This document shows, piece after piece, positions 25,452 through 36,545 of a stretch of DNA of 64,000 bases (positions within the stretch are counted from its first letter, which is position 1; the number at the start of each line of letters is the position of its first letter). Origin of the DNA: Cloeon dipterum (lineage: Eukaryota; Arthropoda; Insecta; Ephemeroptera; Baetidae); NCBI RefSeq assembly GCF_949628265.1, contig NC_088787.1, forward strand, positions 15,800,501-15,864,500. The letters are read 5' to 3'. The notes under the pieces were generated by a model, which saw only the letters and a list, made by a program, of their open reading frames with translations, had not been told where the DNA came from and did no database searches. The translations under genes and the position numbers were made by a program.

Positions 25452-26699
25452 TTGGAGACTATTACGTTAGCTTAGTGGGGTTATACTGTGCTCATAGACT
25501 TTAAAACAAGTCACCGTAACTTAAAAAATGGTCTAGTTGATCACGAGTAAACATAAATATGTGGTTTTCGAGAATGAATAAGCAATCAAAAGCACACCAC
25601 ATAGCATAATTTACATGGGTCAAATTAAAAAAGAAACCTTTATGGCACGCCTTTCCTCTTACTTGAAGAGATGATCTATAGGTTACACCAACTGCTGTAT
25701 CAAAAACCGTAGTAAATAATAATTAATGGTGTTAATAAAGAATAGTGTAAAATCAACTGCTTAAGAGCCGCAAAAGCCTTTTCCAACTTTCTGTGCTTTA
25801 GAATCAATGAGACTTACAGAAGCAAATATTTGATTTCATACATATTTCTGAATTAGGGAATAATATATACTTCTCAAACAGTATTTGAATTAGCGCATAT
25901 CTGCTGTGCTTTTTGACAGCCAGATCTTATCAAAATTTGATTGGCCTCTATGCCAAAAGGCATTGGTGCCATCTATTTTAGATTTGTAAGTAAATTAATG
26001 CATAGTTTTTATTTTTAAAATCCATGAAAAGGTTTCACAATAAGAACTAGCCCAAGACTCAGATTAATAGTGGACGTATAAGTAAGTTTCGCTTATTTAT
26101 GCTTTATTATGGAAATGTCTATAACTAAAACATTACTACTTTTATTCAATGTTATAAGCAAAAATCAGTTAAGTTTTGCTATACTTCAGTCAGAAATTAA
26201 GATGGTAATTGTTGTTTTTGTGTGACTTGTACAACTAAAATACCTTTTAAAAATATCTGGCAATGCGGAGCTTAAATTTTCACAAAGAAGACAACTATAA
26301 TTATATGTGTGCAAGATTTAATTCATACGATTTTGACATGAGATGTGAACTATCCTTTAATTGCTAAATATTGTGCTATGCTATTATGTTTACAAAGATG
26401 ACTGTCGTCTTCCTTTAGTGCCCTGATTTTGCTGTTGGTTTAACCTGAATTGTATTTCTCTCTGGCTCAATAAATATTGCGCCAAGACTTGATTTTCACA
26501 TTGACCAAAAATATGGTCAAATTTTAAGTTTATGCAATTTTGTCTTAAAAACCACAGACTAAAATAAATATATTACTAAAAACAAAGATACCGAGTCTTT
26601 CAAGTCTTTACCCTAAACAGACAAAATAAAAAGTACGTAATAATATATGGACCTTAAGGTATTTTTTTTTATTGTTGAGGTGTTTATTCAAACTTTTCC

Positions 26700-26948
26700 G
26701 TTTGATCCTGCGGTGGGAGAGTGGCGCCGACTCGCCACTTCTTTCTATCTTTCCAGTGGCTTTACAGGAACAAATTTAATGTCAAATTTTAATCTGAAAT
26801 CTCAGTTTGGCGGGAGGCGAAAAGATGGTCACATTGGGCCCAAGCTCCTCTGATGCCACTTGGCCGCCGGGTGGAGTTATTGGGCGAGCTTGTAGTCCAC
26901 GGGATGTGCTGAGTAGAGGTTCTACAATAAATAAATAAAAAAACAAAA
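26700..26948 (+). mobile_element. tRNA-derived SINE, copy 2
   Basis: It shares with the other copies a GGCGCCGACTCGCCA-type head, the body GGTCACATTGGGCCCAAGCT, TTGGCCGCCG, CCACGGGATGTGCTGAG, and a tail of AATAAATAAATAAAAAAA type. The A box is poorly preserved here. Confidence 0.75.
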
Positions 26949-28478
26949 CAGACTGCACCCTCTATAGTGCTTCGGTGACATGCTTTAACACTAAAACTAA
27001 TTTTTCTTTTATTTTTCAATATCATCGCACTCTTCTGACGTAACGCTGTCTTACTCGCTTACGAAAACCAATAAATCGTCTAGCTCGCATTTGCTTATGG
27101 GAGCTGGCACGCCGAATGTTCGGGGCAGTAAGAGTTCTTTCATGAATGCCGGCCTTTAACACAGGGTGATATCATCAAGAATTCACAGATTCATGCAGTC
27201 ACCGCCTCTCCCACGAGTTGCTGGTCGTTAGAAATCGGGGCACATTTATATACAGTGTGAAGTAACGTCGCCAGACTTTGAAAATTTCCGGCCAAAAAAC
27301 TCTTTTAACAATTTTTGATCCAACGAGGGTATTTGTCTTTCTTAAGTCTCACGTAACAGAACTTTAAGTTCCGCTGACCATAATTTTTATAAGGTCCAGT
27401 GTGAGGAAATTAATTATGTTTATGTTTTTTGTGTGTGAATTTGGATGATGTATTACGTGTGAAGAAAGAACTGCTTGTAAAATACGCAATAATATGCAAG
27501 GCGCGAGCAGCACGAACCAACACGATCTCTGCGAAAGGCACCCGCCGCGAGATCTGTAGGCTCAGCGTCTTTTAGTGAGGAGGTGACGGGGCGGAATAAA
27601 GACGCTTTTAGTAGTCGAAAAACATGCGTCTATTGCGAGCAGTTCTTTCTTCACTTATTACACTATCTAAAAGCACGCACGAAAAACACAATTTCCTTAC
27701 ATCCAGTAAGATGACACGGTTTCATCATTTTTTTACGAAAAAGGGATTGAAAAAATCTAATCTGTCAACTGTCCACAAGCGCGAATATTATTCTCTGGTG
27801 CACGTGCACATGTGGCTGGACGAGCTCATCAGCAGAGCCTCGAGCGCTAGCAATATGCGCATATATTTGTTACAATACGACAGAAAAATGCAAAAAATAA
27901 CAACACAGAGAAGTGAGCAAACAATTTATCTATGAATTCGTGCTGGCGTAAAGGAAATATAATGTTAAAAAAAGAACGCGAGTAAATTTGTGCCAGTGGC
28001 CTAACAATTAGCCATCAAGCATCACGAGGGTGATGATAAAGAGCGCAAAAAGCCGGCACAGATAACTATATTGAAAGTTTTAAATGAAATTTGGAACTTA
28101 CTAAATCAAGCCATCCAAATTAAGGCGACGAAAAGGAAACCCTATTGATAAAATACTTTGTCAGAGCTTTTAGTATGCCAAAACTTTTTGATGCCCACGA
28201 CGGAAGCGGGAAAAATATTTATCTTGAGTCCATTCTCTGTCATTTCATCAATTCTTAAAGGTAATGTTTAAAATTTTAAATGCGTTTTTATTTGGGTCAA
28301 ACCAAAAGAAATATTTTTTCATATTCTGTGCTCTCTTTAGCCGCGTAAAAGGCTCGCATAGATCAGGAATTCTCAGGAGTAACAAGGCAATAGGATGTAT
28401 TTGAGCATTACGGGGAACTTCTGGCTGCCCAATATCAGAGATGGCAAAAGGTGGTTAAGTGGCTCGATATTATGCTCA

Positions 28479-28700
28479 AATAGCTCAACAGGCTGAGTGA
28501 GAGGCGCACTGACACCGACTCGCACCTTTCCAGCTTTAGGGTCAAATGTCTGGCGTTTCAATAAAATACTTCGGTGGTCACATTGGGCCCAAGCTCCTTT
28601 GCGGCCACTCTGGCCATACGTTATCCGCTCGGCGATGTTATTGGGACCCAGTGAGCTCATAGCCCACGGGATGTGCTTACAGAGGTAAAAAAATAACACA
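28479..28700 (+). mobile_element. tRNA-derived SINE, copy 3
   Basis: The head TAGCTCAACAGGCTGAGTGA fits a polymerase III A box. The body contains TTTAGGGTCAAATGTCTGGC, GGTCACATTGGGCCCAAGCT and CCCACGGGATGTGCTTACAG. The tail is A-rich. Confidence 0.75.
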
Positions 28701-29302
28701 ATAAATTTGCTTAAATTTATTTATTTTATCCAATTCAAATCAAAATATTTTTCATTCTTTTTTAATCTAAAATATTTATGTGATTTTGGAATTGATTGAT
28801 GTATATTTAAATTAAATTGAGAGAGTACGAGAAAAAAATACGTCAATTTTTTGTACCGATGTGGCTTTCTAGAGCAATATATTGCTCCTATAATTGTATT
28901 TCTCAATTCAAATAATAGTTTTTATCCATCTTATTTTAAGTCAAACAAACATTTCAAGTTGGATTAATTTATACTGGCAATAAAAAGATTGTATCAAAAT
29001 ATCGCTGGCCTATCAATAAATATTTACTTTTCGGATAATAGAAAGGGTTTTTTGTCTGCGGTCTATGTGTTATAAGCATTTATGACCTAGACTGAATTTA
29101 TTTGTTGATGCACTTATTGTCAAAATAAAGATTAAAAAACAATAAAATTGTTTCTTGCCTACGTCAGTAAATTTTTATTGGCACTCAATGCTATTGTATC
29201 TAAGTGATCACAGGAGATTCCAAGAGATATGCTTTTGTGTTGATAACTTGATATGATATAAATGATGCAGTAAAATAATTAACTAAAGACGTCACTTTCT
29301 GG

Positions 29303-29310
29303 TATATAAT
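29303..29310 (+). promoter_or_regulatory. TATA box of the small secreted-protein gene
   Basis: TATATAAT, 56 bases before the ATG; the start of transcription is expected near 29335. Confidence 0.6.
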
Positions 29311-29365
29311 GCGGACGATTTTTCATCGAAAACAGTATCTGGTGTGGCCCTAATACAGCTTCATC

Positions 29366-31159
29366 ATGAAAAACTTGTAAGTATTGTGAATTTTTCCAAG
29401 TCCTTTCAGATTCAAAATTCAGTAAAGAAAAATATTTTCCTTGCGAATATCTACAAGATTAAGCCGAATACATAGTAAACTCAATCGAGTTTTCAATTAA
29501 TACATTTTATAAATTTTACATTAAATTTTAAATAAGATTAAAGCAATTCATTGCAGTAAATAAGGGAAGGCTAATTTTTCAAATTCATGAAACTAAAAAA
29601 TCAATCTTGAGTTGAGGTATAAAAAATAAAACTAACACACTTGGTGATTTCTAATTTTCTACAAAACACGAGGCATTTGATGTTTTAAAAGTTATAAATG
29701 ATAAAACCAGCATTTCACAAAAAAATATAGCTTAAACCAAACTATAGGTTATACACATTAAAACTAAAATTTTGGAAAATTATCAAATTTGTATAACGTT
29801 CACAATATTTATATTATGAAGGAAAAATAATCAAAATAAAATCACCAAACGCAATCCAAGCGGTGGGTCTAACAATAATTAAATAGTTCTAATTAATTTA
29901 ATTTGCCCAAGAACTTTGATTGCGTTCATTCTGGTAACTTAAAGAAGCGCTAAAATAAATGCACTATTTTTTCCGTTCTTTATGTATATTTTGGTTCAAA
30001 TGTATTTATTTTAGCAGTGAGAAAGGCCCATCATACTAAACGTTATTTAACATATTAAAAATAAAATTGCAGCACTCTCACCATCGCGATTTGCCTTGCG
30101 GCTGTCGTGTGCAGCTCACACGCATTCCGCCTCCCTTTCAAGCCGCCCCCATTCCTGCAAAACCAAATTGATGAACTGAGGGATAAGCTTCAGGAAGAGT
30201 TGGATAGAATCAGGGAACAGCTCGAAAACCTCGCTAATCTTGGTTCTGGGAGAACCACGTCGGCTCCAGTGGAAGAGTTAACTACTGTTGATGGCGGCGT
30301 TACGGATGCAACTGCTATTGAGACTACCGCTCCACCATCAGAAGAAACATCTTCAATACCGACAGAGGAGCAACCCGAGACAACTTCTGCTGCAACTACT
30401 ACTACTACTACTAAGGTATTTAGCTTTCCTTTAATTCATCTCGATATTTTTGGGGTCATATTATGGTTAAGTTTCGTTGCTGCACCTTTCACATTTCGCA
30501 ATCGCCATAAACTACTTCGTCTACTCGTCTTTCGCGAGTAAATTAATTTAATAATAAATATTTGAAAATAAATGATTAAAAAACTTAATTATTTCAATAA
30601 AGATTTCCCGAGACTTTTAAGTTTTAAAATATATCCCATATTTTCTCATATTCATGGTGGACATTATGTTTTTCTGCAATTAATTGTTTCTTTAATTTCA
30701 TAAAGAAATTTTCCTATAGATCAGATAGAAATTTTAACTATGTAGCTGCACTTATTTCGTAGCTTAAATCATATTCATCCCTTTTTTACGTGTTTTCTTT
30801 TCTGGTTTTCGTAAATTAGTAAAACATGACATCATTTTAAATATTTGCGCATCGTGTGCATCGCATATTTACCATCACCATAAAAAATCTCGTAATTATT
30901 TGTATCAATGCGATTTTTTAATATGCTGGTTCTAATATAGGCGGCCGACAGCAGTGAAGAGAGTGATGAAAGTGACAAGTCGAAGGAGTCAAACGAGAGC
31001 AAATCCAAAGACTCGGATGAGAGCAAATCCAAGGATTCTAATGAGAGCAAATCCAAGGATTCTAATGAGAGCAAATCCAAGGGAAAGAACTCGAAAGAAA
31101 AGGGCTCTAAGGAAAAGGGGTCCAAGGAAAAGGGGTCCAAGGAAAAGGGGGGGAAATAG
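29366..31159 (+). CDS. Small secreted low-complexity protein (190 aa) with Thr-rich and SNESKSKD/SKEKG repeats
   Basis: Exons 29366-29376 (11 bases), 30073-30415 and 30941-31159. The short first exon joins to complete a signal peptide, MKNFTLTIAICLAAVVCSSHA. After FRLPFKPPPFL comes an amphipathic, coiled-coil-like helix (IDELRDKLQEELDRIREQLE). A Thr/Ser/Glu-rich mucin-like stretch ending in TTTTTTK follows. The last exon encodes serine/lysine/acidic repeats (SNESKSKD units of 24 bases, then SKEKG units of 15 bases) up to GGK. No membrane segment is present. The make-up suggests a secreted, probably glycosylated or phosphorylated matrix, cuticle, gut-lining or gland protein. There is no recognisable family. 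The three exons are phase-consistent, and the tiny first exon carrying the ATG is typical of insect secreted-protein genes. Confidence 0.8.
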
Positions 31160-31971
31160 TTCCTAACCGATGAAACAACAATATACATGCTTGATGATGT
31201 AGCCCATATAATATATAACCCGTTTGCTTTATACATGCACCCGTGTGAAAATAAAGGAGCGAGAGCATACCTATTAAAAATTAGCATTATTTCTAACTTC
31301 AATTTACATTTTTCCCATAACATTAAGGAGTATAATATGTATTCTTTGGAACAAGGTTGTAATTTTCCAGCTGAAATAAGCAAACACGTACAACTACAGT
31401 TGTTATAATAAAAGTTAACACGTTTAATGGAAATAATCTAGTGTCACTGGCCGTCGACCTTTCACAAGCAACCCGCTTATACACGAGCTATACAAAAAGC
31501 ACACTAAAATTTGTTATTCCCATAATTCGACGTAACGTCCACCATCCACCAAGCGTTTCTCCATGCATGAGCGTTCGGGAGAGAATTTTTCTCCCATGTC
31601 CATGAAGTTTTCAATTAAGGAACCTCTCGTCTCTTTTCTCACTCTCCCAAACAACTTGCAACACCGCTCACGTCTCAGTTTTTGCTTTTGATATTTTTTA
31701 TTCTCGCTCTTAGATAGCGCGGTCACCCATGCTTCCTGGCTCAACATAATTATGACAACATAATATCTCGCTCTAATTGGGCGATACTTTGTAATAATTA
31801 GCATAATTATTAATTGATTAATAATTATGAGGCTGCATGTTAACGGGCTGCGATAATCTTCTCATAGATTTAAATTTAATTATATATATTATATGCTATT
31901 TATCATCCTCATAATAACCTTCATTTTTTAAAAGTAGTGATTATTTAAGAAAATCAACGATTTTCCTAAAT
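31160..31971. other. Intergenic region, no gene seen
   Basis: 3'UTR of the small secreted-protein gene and AT-rich spacer. The minus frame at 31514-31804 shows no family features. Confidence 0.5.
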
Positions 31972-32857
31972 GTGTGTGTTCAGGAGTCCAAATTGCTAAA
32001 CTTCAACCCCCTAGAAAAAAACAAAAAAATGTAGCGTCTTTCAGTTAGGGGTGGAGGGTAAACGCCCCTAAACCTTTCAGCTGGTTAGGGAAGGTCGAGA
32101 CGAGTCCAACGGTGGGTAGTTTTTGCAATTCTGATGGTTAGAACCCGAGATTTGAGATTTACAAAAATATCAAAATTTGAAATATTTATATTTTATTTTC
32201 GCGCGCCGCTATTACTTGAAAAGTTTGAAACCAAAACAAAATTTAAGCACACCACTAGAAAGCTCGTTTATTTTTCTAGGTAATCATATGCATAACATCT
32301 GGGTTACATATCAAATTCCGACGTAAATTACGAAAGTAAAATCGCCGGATGATATTGTCGTCGTGCCGGACGCCCGACACGAATCCTTAAATTCAAAATA
32401 TCTCGCGATCTATCAGAGTCTCCATCGATTTCTCTTGACCATTCGATTCTACAAATTCAGGGCTACATTTTTTACGTTTTCATGAAAAAAATCCGAGGGG
32501 GCGTATTTTGCGATATTTTTAACCAAACATTTGGCATGTGAATTTGTGACCTTGACCTTTGACCTACAAATTTTTGACCAATGGCAAATTTGTTTTACTG
32601 AAAAAGTTACGTGTGGAGGTGAAAAAACTACATCGAAATTCCAATCTGGACCAAAGATACCTTGATATTTCGGATTTACTATCTGAAATTTTCCGTTTTC
32701 GAAAATCACGATTTCCCAACAAAAGCCCCCGAATTTTTTGCTCAAAATTTCAGGTTACACACTATGAAACACCCCTAACAACATATGTAAAATTCAGGAT
32801 GGAGAAATAAAGTCGGTAAAATTGACAATTACCCTTAAAAGACTCCTGAACACACAC
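31972..32857. mobile_element. Non-autonomous DNA transposon with 17 bp terminal inverted repeats
   Basis: The left end (31972-31988) and right end (32841-32857) are exact inverted repeats of 17 bases beginning GTGTGTGTTCAGGAGTC. They are flanked by AAAT at 31968-31971 and 32858-32861, which would be a 4-base target duplication. The 886 bp element has no convincing transposase frame; the minus frame at 32449-32745 is uncharacterised. Confidence 0.75.
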
Positions 32858-32861
32858 AAAT

Positions 32862-33349
32862 ATCATTCGAATTTATATTTTCCAGTGGATGGCACCATAA
32901 ACATTGCATTTTCGTAATTATCAGAACGAATCAGAATTCATGAGGCATAATATAATATTATTTCGAGTAATTTTTTAAAAATATCGCTAAAACAACACTA
33001 CTTCAACTTTCTTATTTCTTATTAAGCGCATAGTTCTCTTTTTAGAGTAAGAGTACAGAGTACTACTAAACTTTCCCTCTCAACTTATTTGGCTGGATCC
33101 AGGATCCACTGAACGATCGTAATAAGAATAAAATTTTCAAGAGGTCTAATATTAGTACCAAAAAATTCCACCACTCTGTGGGAGCTAGAGTTGAAGGAGA
33201 AGCAGGCAACAGGCGAGCTCTGGAGTTGAGGCATGAACAGGCCTAAAATAACAACAACGCCGCGAGCTTTTGAACTGAACTACTATCGGCTTTCCCCCCA
33301 GAAAGAATAGAGTAAGGAGGATTGAGCCACATGCACTTGGCGGGCGGCC
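32862..33349. other. Spacer upstream of a likely leader exon
   Basis: Mixed-composition sequence with increasing GC towards 33200. No coding region is supported. Confidence 0.35.
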
Positions 33350-33644
33350 TTGGCGTGTCGCGTCCATTCGCGTCTGTGTTATTGTCTCGACGTTGTGGCT
33401 ACTTTTCAATTTTCGGCGGATTTTTGTGTGAAAGGTGAACGACGCATGAGGGATTCTTGATCAAACGAACTGTGAGTGTGAGTGCACAAGAAAAATCGTC
33501 AAAATCGGTCAACATCTGACCTAATAACACAGAAGAGAACAAAACATACGGACGCTATGAACTTTCACACGGGCACATAGGCTAGTAGCAGTCTGGTAGC
33601 AGTGGAGATAAACGAAGGTGTATCCCGATTTTTCATCAAAACAC
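33350..33644 (+). other. Candidate non-coding first exon of BTB gene B
   Basis: GC- and CpG-richer than its surroundings, with no TATA box, no long open frame and a perfect GTAAGT donor at 33645. The first acceptor downstream that leads into an ATG frame is at 38386-38387, just before BTB gene B. The 5' boundary given is a guess. Confidence 0.35.
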
Positions 33645-33689
33645 GTAAGTTTGGTCTTTATTTCTTTAGATTACCATGAAAAAGATATT

Positions 33690-33838
33690 ATTTCGTCGTG
33701 GTAGCGGTAACATTGCGCAACTTTTAACAACCAAACGCGAATTTCTTTGTTGCAAGAAAAGGGCAACAATCCATTTGACAATGAAAATTTGGGTGTTTGT
33801 TGAACGTTGCGCAATTTTACCAGGACCAGGACGATGTC
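33690..33838 (-). mobile_element. MITE with long terminal inverted repeats, copy 2
   Basis: The reverse complement aligns along its length with 8852-9011, including the end CCTGGTAAAATTGCGCAAC and the centre GATTGTTGCCCTTTTCTTGC. It lies 45 bases into the presumed leader intron of BTB gene B. Confidence 0.75.
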
Positions 33839-35412
33839 ATTAGTGGAATTCTACGCTTACACAATTACATCGTCGCTCTCTTAAAAGTTAGAAACCAGTA
33901 TTGGGTTTTCATTTTGTTTCTAAGGAGATGATTCTAGAAAAATGTTGACTTGGAACCTGGGACCTTTTTTACACTTCTTGCGATTTAAAAAATTGATTTT
34001 TGCGATTTTCAATTCGATATCAATTATCAATTAACTTTGTAGAGCTATGTATTTGTATGGATATTAAAAATATATTTTACTGTGTATTAGTTGCCACCAG
34101 GCGCTCTATTTTAGGTTGAGATATAAAAGAGATAAATCAAAAGCTCAGGATCAGAATTAGATAACTACATACTTGGACTTGGACACTCAATGTTAGAGAT
34201 AAACGACTAGAATTAGACATTTTTGAACATTTGAATCAGTAACAAACTACCTTGTGGGTACGTGGAAGCGTGACAGAAATGGGTATTCTTCACTGTAGTA
34301 ATTCGTCTTTTATTCATGTCTCGTGGTTTAGTAATCAAGATCAAAATCAAGATCGGGACTGTGAAATTACATAGATAATCAAAATCTCAAATACAATAAA
34401 CAATTATAACAATTAAAATATCACTTTCGAAATACAAATAATTATTACAGCTTACCCCGTAGTGCGGGTCTTATTAATTCGAGATCAAAGTTTCTAGAAC
34501 ATCCTCGCACGAAAACTCATCCTAGCCGGAGAGAGAATATTGTGTTGCGACTGCTGTCGTGCGAGGCTTAAGGTGCAGTGGGGGATAAGGTGCAGTAAGG
34601 GTGCACTGATTGTTGCACACCTTTGTACTGCCACCTGGCGATACAGGTTAAATGCAAAGTAGTAGGACAGTAGTGGCGAGAAGGCGCCACAACCTCTGCT
34701 TTCAATAGGGAAGTGGGCCCTCGTCAAAAGTTGTTTTAGGAAGAACTGAATGGCTCTACACTGTGGTGAATCAATTATGGAATAGGTAAGCTAGTATAGA
34801 AAATTCCGAAAATTCTGAGGAAAAAATAAACAAAACGTTCTCATACTATACTGCTTTTACTGACATGAAAGTGTATGTATATTTCTTTGAAATTAATTGT
34901 CTTTTCATGACAAGCTAATTTTTGCTCCTGGTATCTTCAATATTAGCTAAACGTCGAGAAATAATTTTCTGTTCAGAGTAGAGCTGTTCGGTGTGTCTTA
35001 AATTTAAATATTTATTTGTTGAGAGTGACAGAATTCAAAATACAAATTTAAAATAGAAATATATTATTCTAATTTTAAGCTCTTTTCTCAATGCACATTA
35101 TCCTTGCTAACAACTTTGTCTTAAAAATGTAAGTAGATAAAGGGGAGGTTAACATTTTCCATGATTTTATCACTCCAGGGAGATCGAGAGCCATGTGATG
35201 CAATTGCATGGGACGTGAATTTTCGTCACGACTATCAGGGGAAATTCAACTCACAATCAGAAGATCGAACCAATAAAATTTAGCTTGCTATTATCGACTA
35301 AAAATATTTATTGATAAAACAACATAATAATACATAATTATGCAGAAGAAATCAAGGAAACGGCTAGCAAAAATAAATAGCGGTGCCTTGGCTCTTGGCT
35401 TTGCGCCAGAAT

Positions 35413-35520
35413 TTTAGGAGTACTTCTGGTATCACACAATGTCTTGCAAGACACACAATGGATCTACTTGTTACATGCATGTCACGTATGACATTGTGTG
35501 ATACCAGAAGCACTCCTAAA
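35413..35520. repeat. 31 bp near-perfect inverted repeat with 46-base loop
   Basis: The arms 35413-35443 and 35490-35520 pair over 31 bases with one mismatch (TTTAGGAGTACTTCTGGTAT against TTTAGGAGTGCTTCTGGTAT, and so on). Transcribed, it would fold into a 108-base hairpin, about the size of an insect microRNA precursor. A short foldback transposon is equally possible. Confidence 0.8.
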
Positions 35521-36436
35521 TGAAAAGCAAAATTTAACTTGCATAATAATAAATAAATAAAATATTGCTCAATTTTAAAGGCGATACAATGCTCTTGAAA
35601 AATAGCGTCCCCGTTTTTTCGCACGATCGAACAAATTTGACATGCTTTTATGAATGCGATGAAGCAGAAGAGAACGGCTTAAAATCAGGTGCATTGCATA
35701 TAATTTAAATATGTATATATTCAAATACCACACGCTGATATAAACATGAATTCCAAATCATGCTGGACAAAAAGGCCAAAGTGACAATTTTTTGAGACGT
35801 GTAAGGTGTAAGCGTAAGCGGACAATCAAGTGCTGAGGTAGACTTTTAAATTTATTTCTTGTGTTAGCTTTTCCAGCTAACGAATTTTGTTTAGTCATTT
35901 GATACTCGATCTTTTTTGAAATAAGCAAAACATATCACGTTTCAAAAATAAATTCAATTCGGTGCGCGTGCGAGGAGTAATTAGTCCCATGAATTTTTCC
36001 TCTGTATAATTTCTATCCCCTTTTTGGGGGAAAAAACTCTGCAATGGGCTACGACTTTGTGCGATATTCTGGCAAAAAAAGCACAAGAAGTGAAAAAATG
36101 ACCACTGCTGTCCACTAGATAGCAAAAAAAATGGTTGGTTGGTTGAAAATGATGACATTCCCTGTGACCAGCCTAAAAGTTGACCAGGTGAAATATAAGA
36201 AAAAAACCATTAAAAATAAACCATTAATTTTCAATAATTTGGTTTGCAGAAATAAGCCTGCGAATGATAGCCCGCGTATAGAAAAATTTAGTCTAGGAAT
36301 ATTCCAGGAATATACCTCTTTTTTCGAGGATATATCTGCAGGCCGCAGGAACAATCAAGGGATGATATCGGTGACGCTTTTTGTTATTCTTTTTTAATCC
36401 TAGGAACATCCCGAAAAGATAATCCTATAATGTCCC

Positions 36437-36545
36437 AGGAATATTTTTCTGATCAGGAATGTTTTTCTGATCTGAAATCCCCCTTTAAGGGGGATTTCCT
36501 AAGGGGGATTTCCGCTTCTTGGAATATTCCTGAAACATTCCTTGT
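36437..36545. repeat. Small cluster of direct and inverted repeats
   Basis: Two tandem 18-base units of AGGAATRTTTTTCTGATC (36437-36472) are followed by an exact 12-base palindrome around 36486 (GAAATCCCCCTT / AAGGGGGATTTC). A third half-copy follows, then GGAATATTCC motifs. Confidence 0.7.

Larger units (their letters stand above)
25452..29300. other. Intergenic region with two SINEs and no supported gene
   Basis: AT-rich except for the SINE copies and a CpG-bearing patch near 27490-27620 that could be a transcription start. The plus frame at 27624-27935 has no recognisable domain or splice context. Confidence 0.45.

Noticed and set aside
27624-27935. 103-codon plus-strand frame after a CpG-rich patch
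   Set aside because: No family features, no splice context, and composition like the surrounding non-coding DNA.
30995-31155. Repeat array considered as a non-coding minisatellite or CRISPR-like array
   Set aside because: The repeats keep the reading frame, follow a good acceptor in phase with the signal-peptide exons, and encode regular serine/lysine/acid units.
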